Part shown: positions 63,401-64,000 of the stretch, piece by piece | Layout: each line of letters begins with the position of its first letter | Position numbering within the stretch: the first letter of the stretch is position 1 | Assembly: GCA_900142905.1 (NCBI GenBank) | Contig: FSRV01000003.1 | Coordinates: forward strand, 62,001-126,000 | DNA: 64,000 nt | Direction: 5' to 3' | Source: Burkholderia sp. GAS332 | GTDB lineage: Bacteria; Pseudomonadota; Gammaproteobacteria; Burkholderiales; Burkholderiaceae | Program-made: the position numbers and the translations under genes | The notes under the pieces: generated by a model | What the model saw: only the letters and a program-made list of their open reading frames with translations | The model's database searches: none | Told to the model about the DNA's origin: nothing

Positions 63401-64000
63401 ATGAATACCGAAAAAATACGGCGTTCGGTTGAAGAAAACGATCGGTTGCTTGATCTGAGAAAGACTATTCCGGCTCTTCAGAGCTACATCGAAGATTTCA
63501 AAAATCGGAGCGCATCGACGCTAGCATCTTTCCCATTTGAAATAGGCAGATACGGCGACCACTCGGATGAAACTTTCCTTCAAACAGATTTCGGTCGCAC
63601 GCCTGCGAAGCGGCTGACCGTATTCATTCACGGCGGCTACTGGAGAGCCTATTCAGCGGAGGACTTCGCGTTCGTGGCTGACCACCTTCAGGAAGCAGCC
63701 ACGCGTTTCATTTCCTTGAACTACTCCTTATGTCCGACGGTAGGCATTCGGCGGATTGTCCATCAGATTAGCAAAGCGCTTCAGAAGGTCGTTCGGGATA
63801 ATCCAGGATATTGCATCCATCTTGTCGGGCACTCGGCCGGCGCGCATCTAGCCGCTATGTCCGATAAAACGAAGTGGTGGGAGGATGTCGATCTCGTCGA
63901 ATCACCGGTGGAAAAAATCACGCTGGTCAGCGGCATCTTTGATCTGTCTCCCGTACAGCGATCCTTCCTGCAAGAAACGGTGAGACTGTCCGACGACGAC
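63401..64000 (+). CDS. Alpha/beta hydrolase, kynurenine formamidase-like (partial)
   Basis: The ATG at 63401 is 2 bp after the SDR stop, and the frame is open to the window edge (at least 200 codons). It shows the oxyanion motif VFIHGGYWRAYSAEDFAFVA and the nucleophile elbow HLVGHSAGAHLAAM, as in kynurenine formamidase/arylformamidase-like and esterase-lipase proteins. It would hydrolyse an amide or ester. The distal Asp/His acid-base pair is beyond the edge. Operon mate of the SDR. Confidence 0.8.
   Translation, partial: MNTEKIRRSVEENDRLLDLRKTIPALQSYIEDFKNRSASTLASFPFEIGRYGDHSDETFLQTDFGRTPAKRLTVFIHGGYWRAYSAEDFAFVADHLQEAATRFISLNYSLCPTVGIRRIVHQISKALQKVVRDNPGYCIHLVGHSAGAHLAAMSDKTKWWEDVDLVESPVEKITLVSGIFDLSPVQRSFLQETVRLSDDD

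Overview
The window looks like accessory DNA from a Burkholderiaceae genome (Paraburkholderia, Caballeronia or Burkholderia type), probably a chromid, megaplasmid or large island. This rests on the high-GC codon use of the flanks, the Gram-negative porin, the RND pump with a NodT-type outer membrane lipoprotein, and the many LysR, AraC and TetR regulators and decayed insertion sequences. I had no database access, so family names rest on motifs read by eye. I saw no tRNA, rRNA or CRISPR array.

Layout. 0-5.2 kb: a KfrA/integrase module, with a leftward tyrosine recombinase cut by the window edge and a rightward set of small conserved unknown genes headed by a KfrA-like coiled-coil DNA-binding protein. 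5.5-9.7 kb: a large AAA ATPase of the RloC-like/AAA_13 type (possible defence gene), followed by the 3' remnant of a type III restriction/helicase gene and fragments of an integrase and a Tn3 transposase. 9.7-29.3 kb: a visibly less GC-rich amino-acid catabolic island. It holds an Lrp regulator, a D-glutamate cyclase-like protein, a cytoplasmic gamma-glutamyltransferase, diaminopropionate ammonia-lyase, an M20 deacylase, a binding protein with a permease-ATPase fusion, two PfpI-like proteins around an amidase, an NCS1 permease, a LysR regulator, a cystathionine beta-lyase-like enzyme, an M24 peptidase and a second ABC importer. A Tn3 remnant marks its left side and an IS5-type element its right side.

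29.3-34.7 kb is a decay zone: LysR, a Zn hydrolase (M20C), and stubs of M20, PAP2, GNAT and LacI genes. 34.7-41.0 kb is a leftward flavin monooxygenase, saccharopine-dehydrogenase-like and hydrolase cluster. It is probably controlled by the TetR protein at 47.1-47.8 kb, because the same 17-bp palindrome occurs at both places. 41.5-46.6 kb has a gutted copper amine oxidase, an AraC regulator, an APC permease and a porin. 48.4-56.1 kb is a two-component system divergent from a complete RND efflux operon. 56.2-62 kb is a scrap zone with an NTF2-like remnant, two methyltransferases (one broken), GrpB, and nested IS66, IS3 and ISKra4-type remnants. The window ends with an SDR and a partial alpha/beta hydrolase.

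How the genes fit together: the catabolic island has two PLP enzymes whose families carry out alpha,beta-elimination on 3-substituted alanines (DpaL and a MetC-type lyase), plus enzymes that would remove gamma-glutamyl, acyl or amide groups, and two polar amino-acid importers plus a third permease. The simplest reading is import and breakdown of one or more beta-substituted alanine (non-protein) amino acids or their gamma-glutamyl/acyl conjugates to pyruvate, ammonia and glutamate. The substrate is not determined by the sequence.
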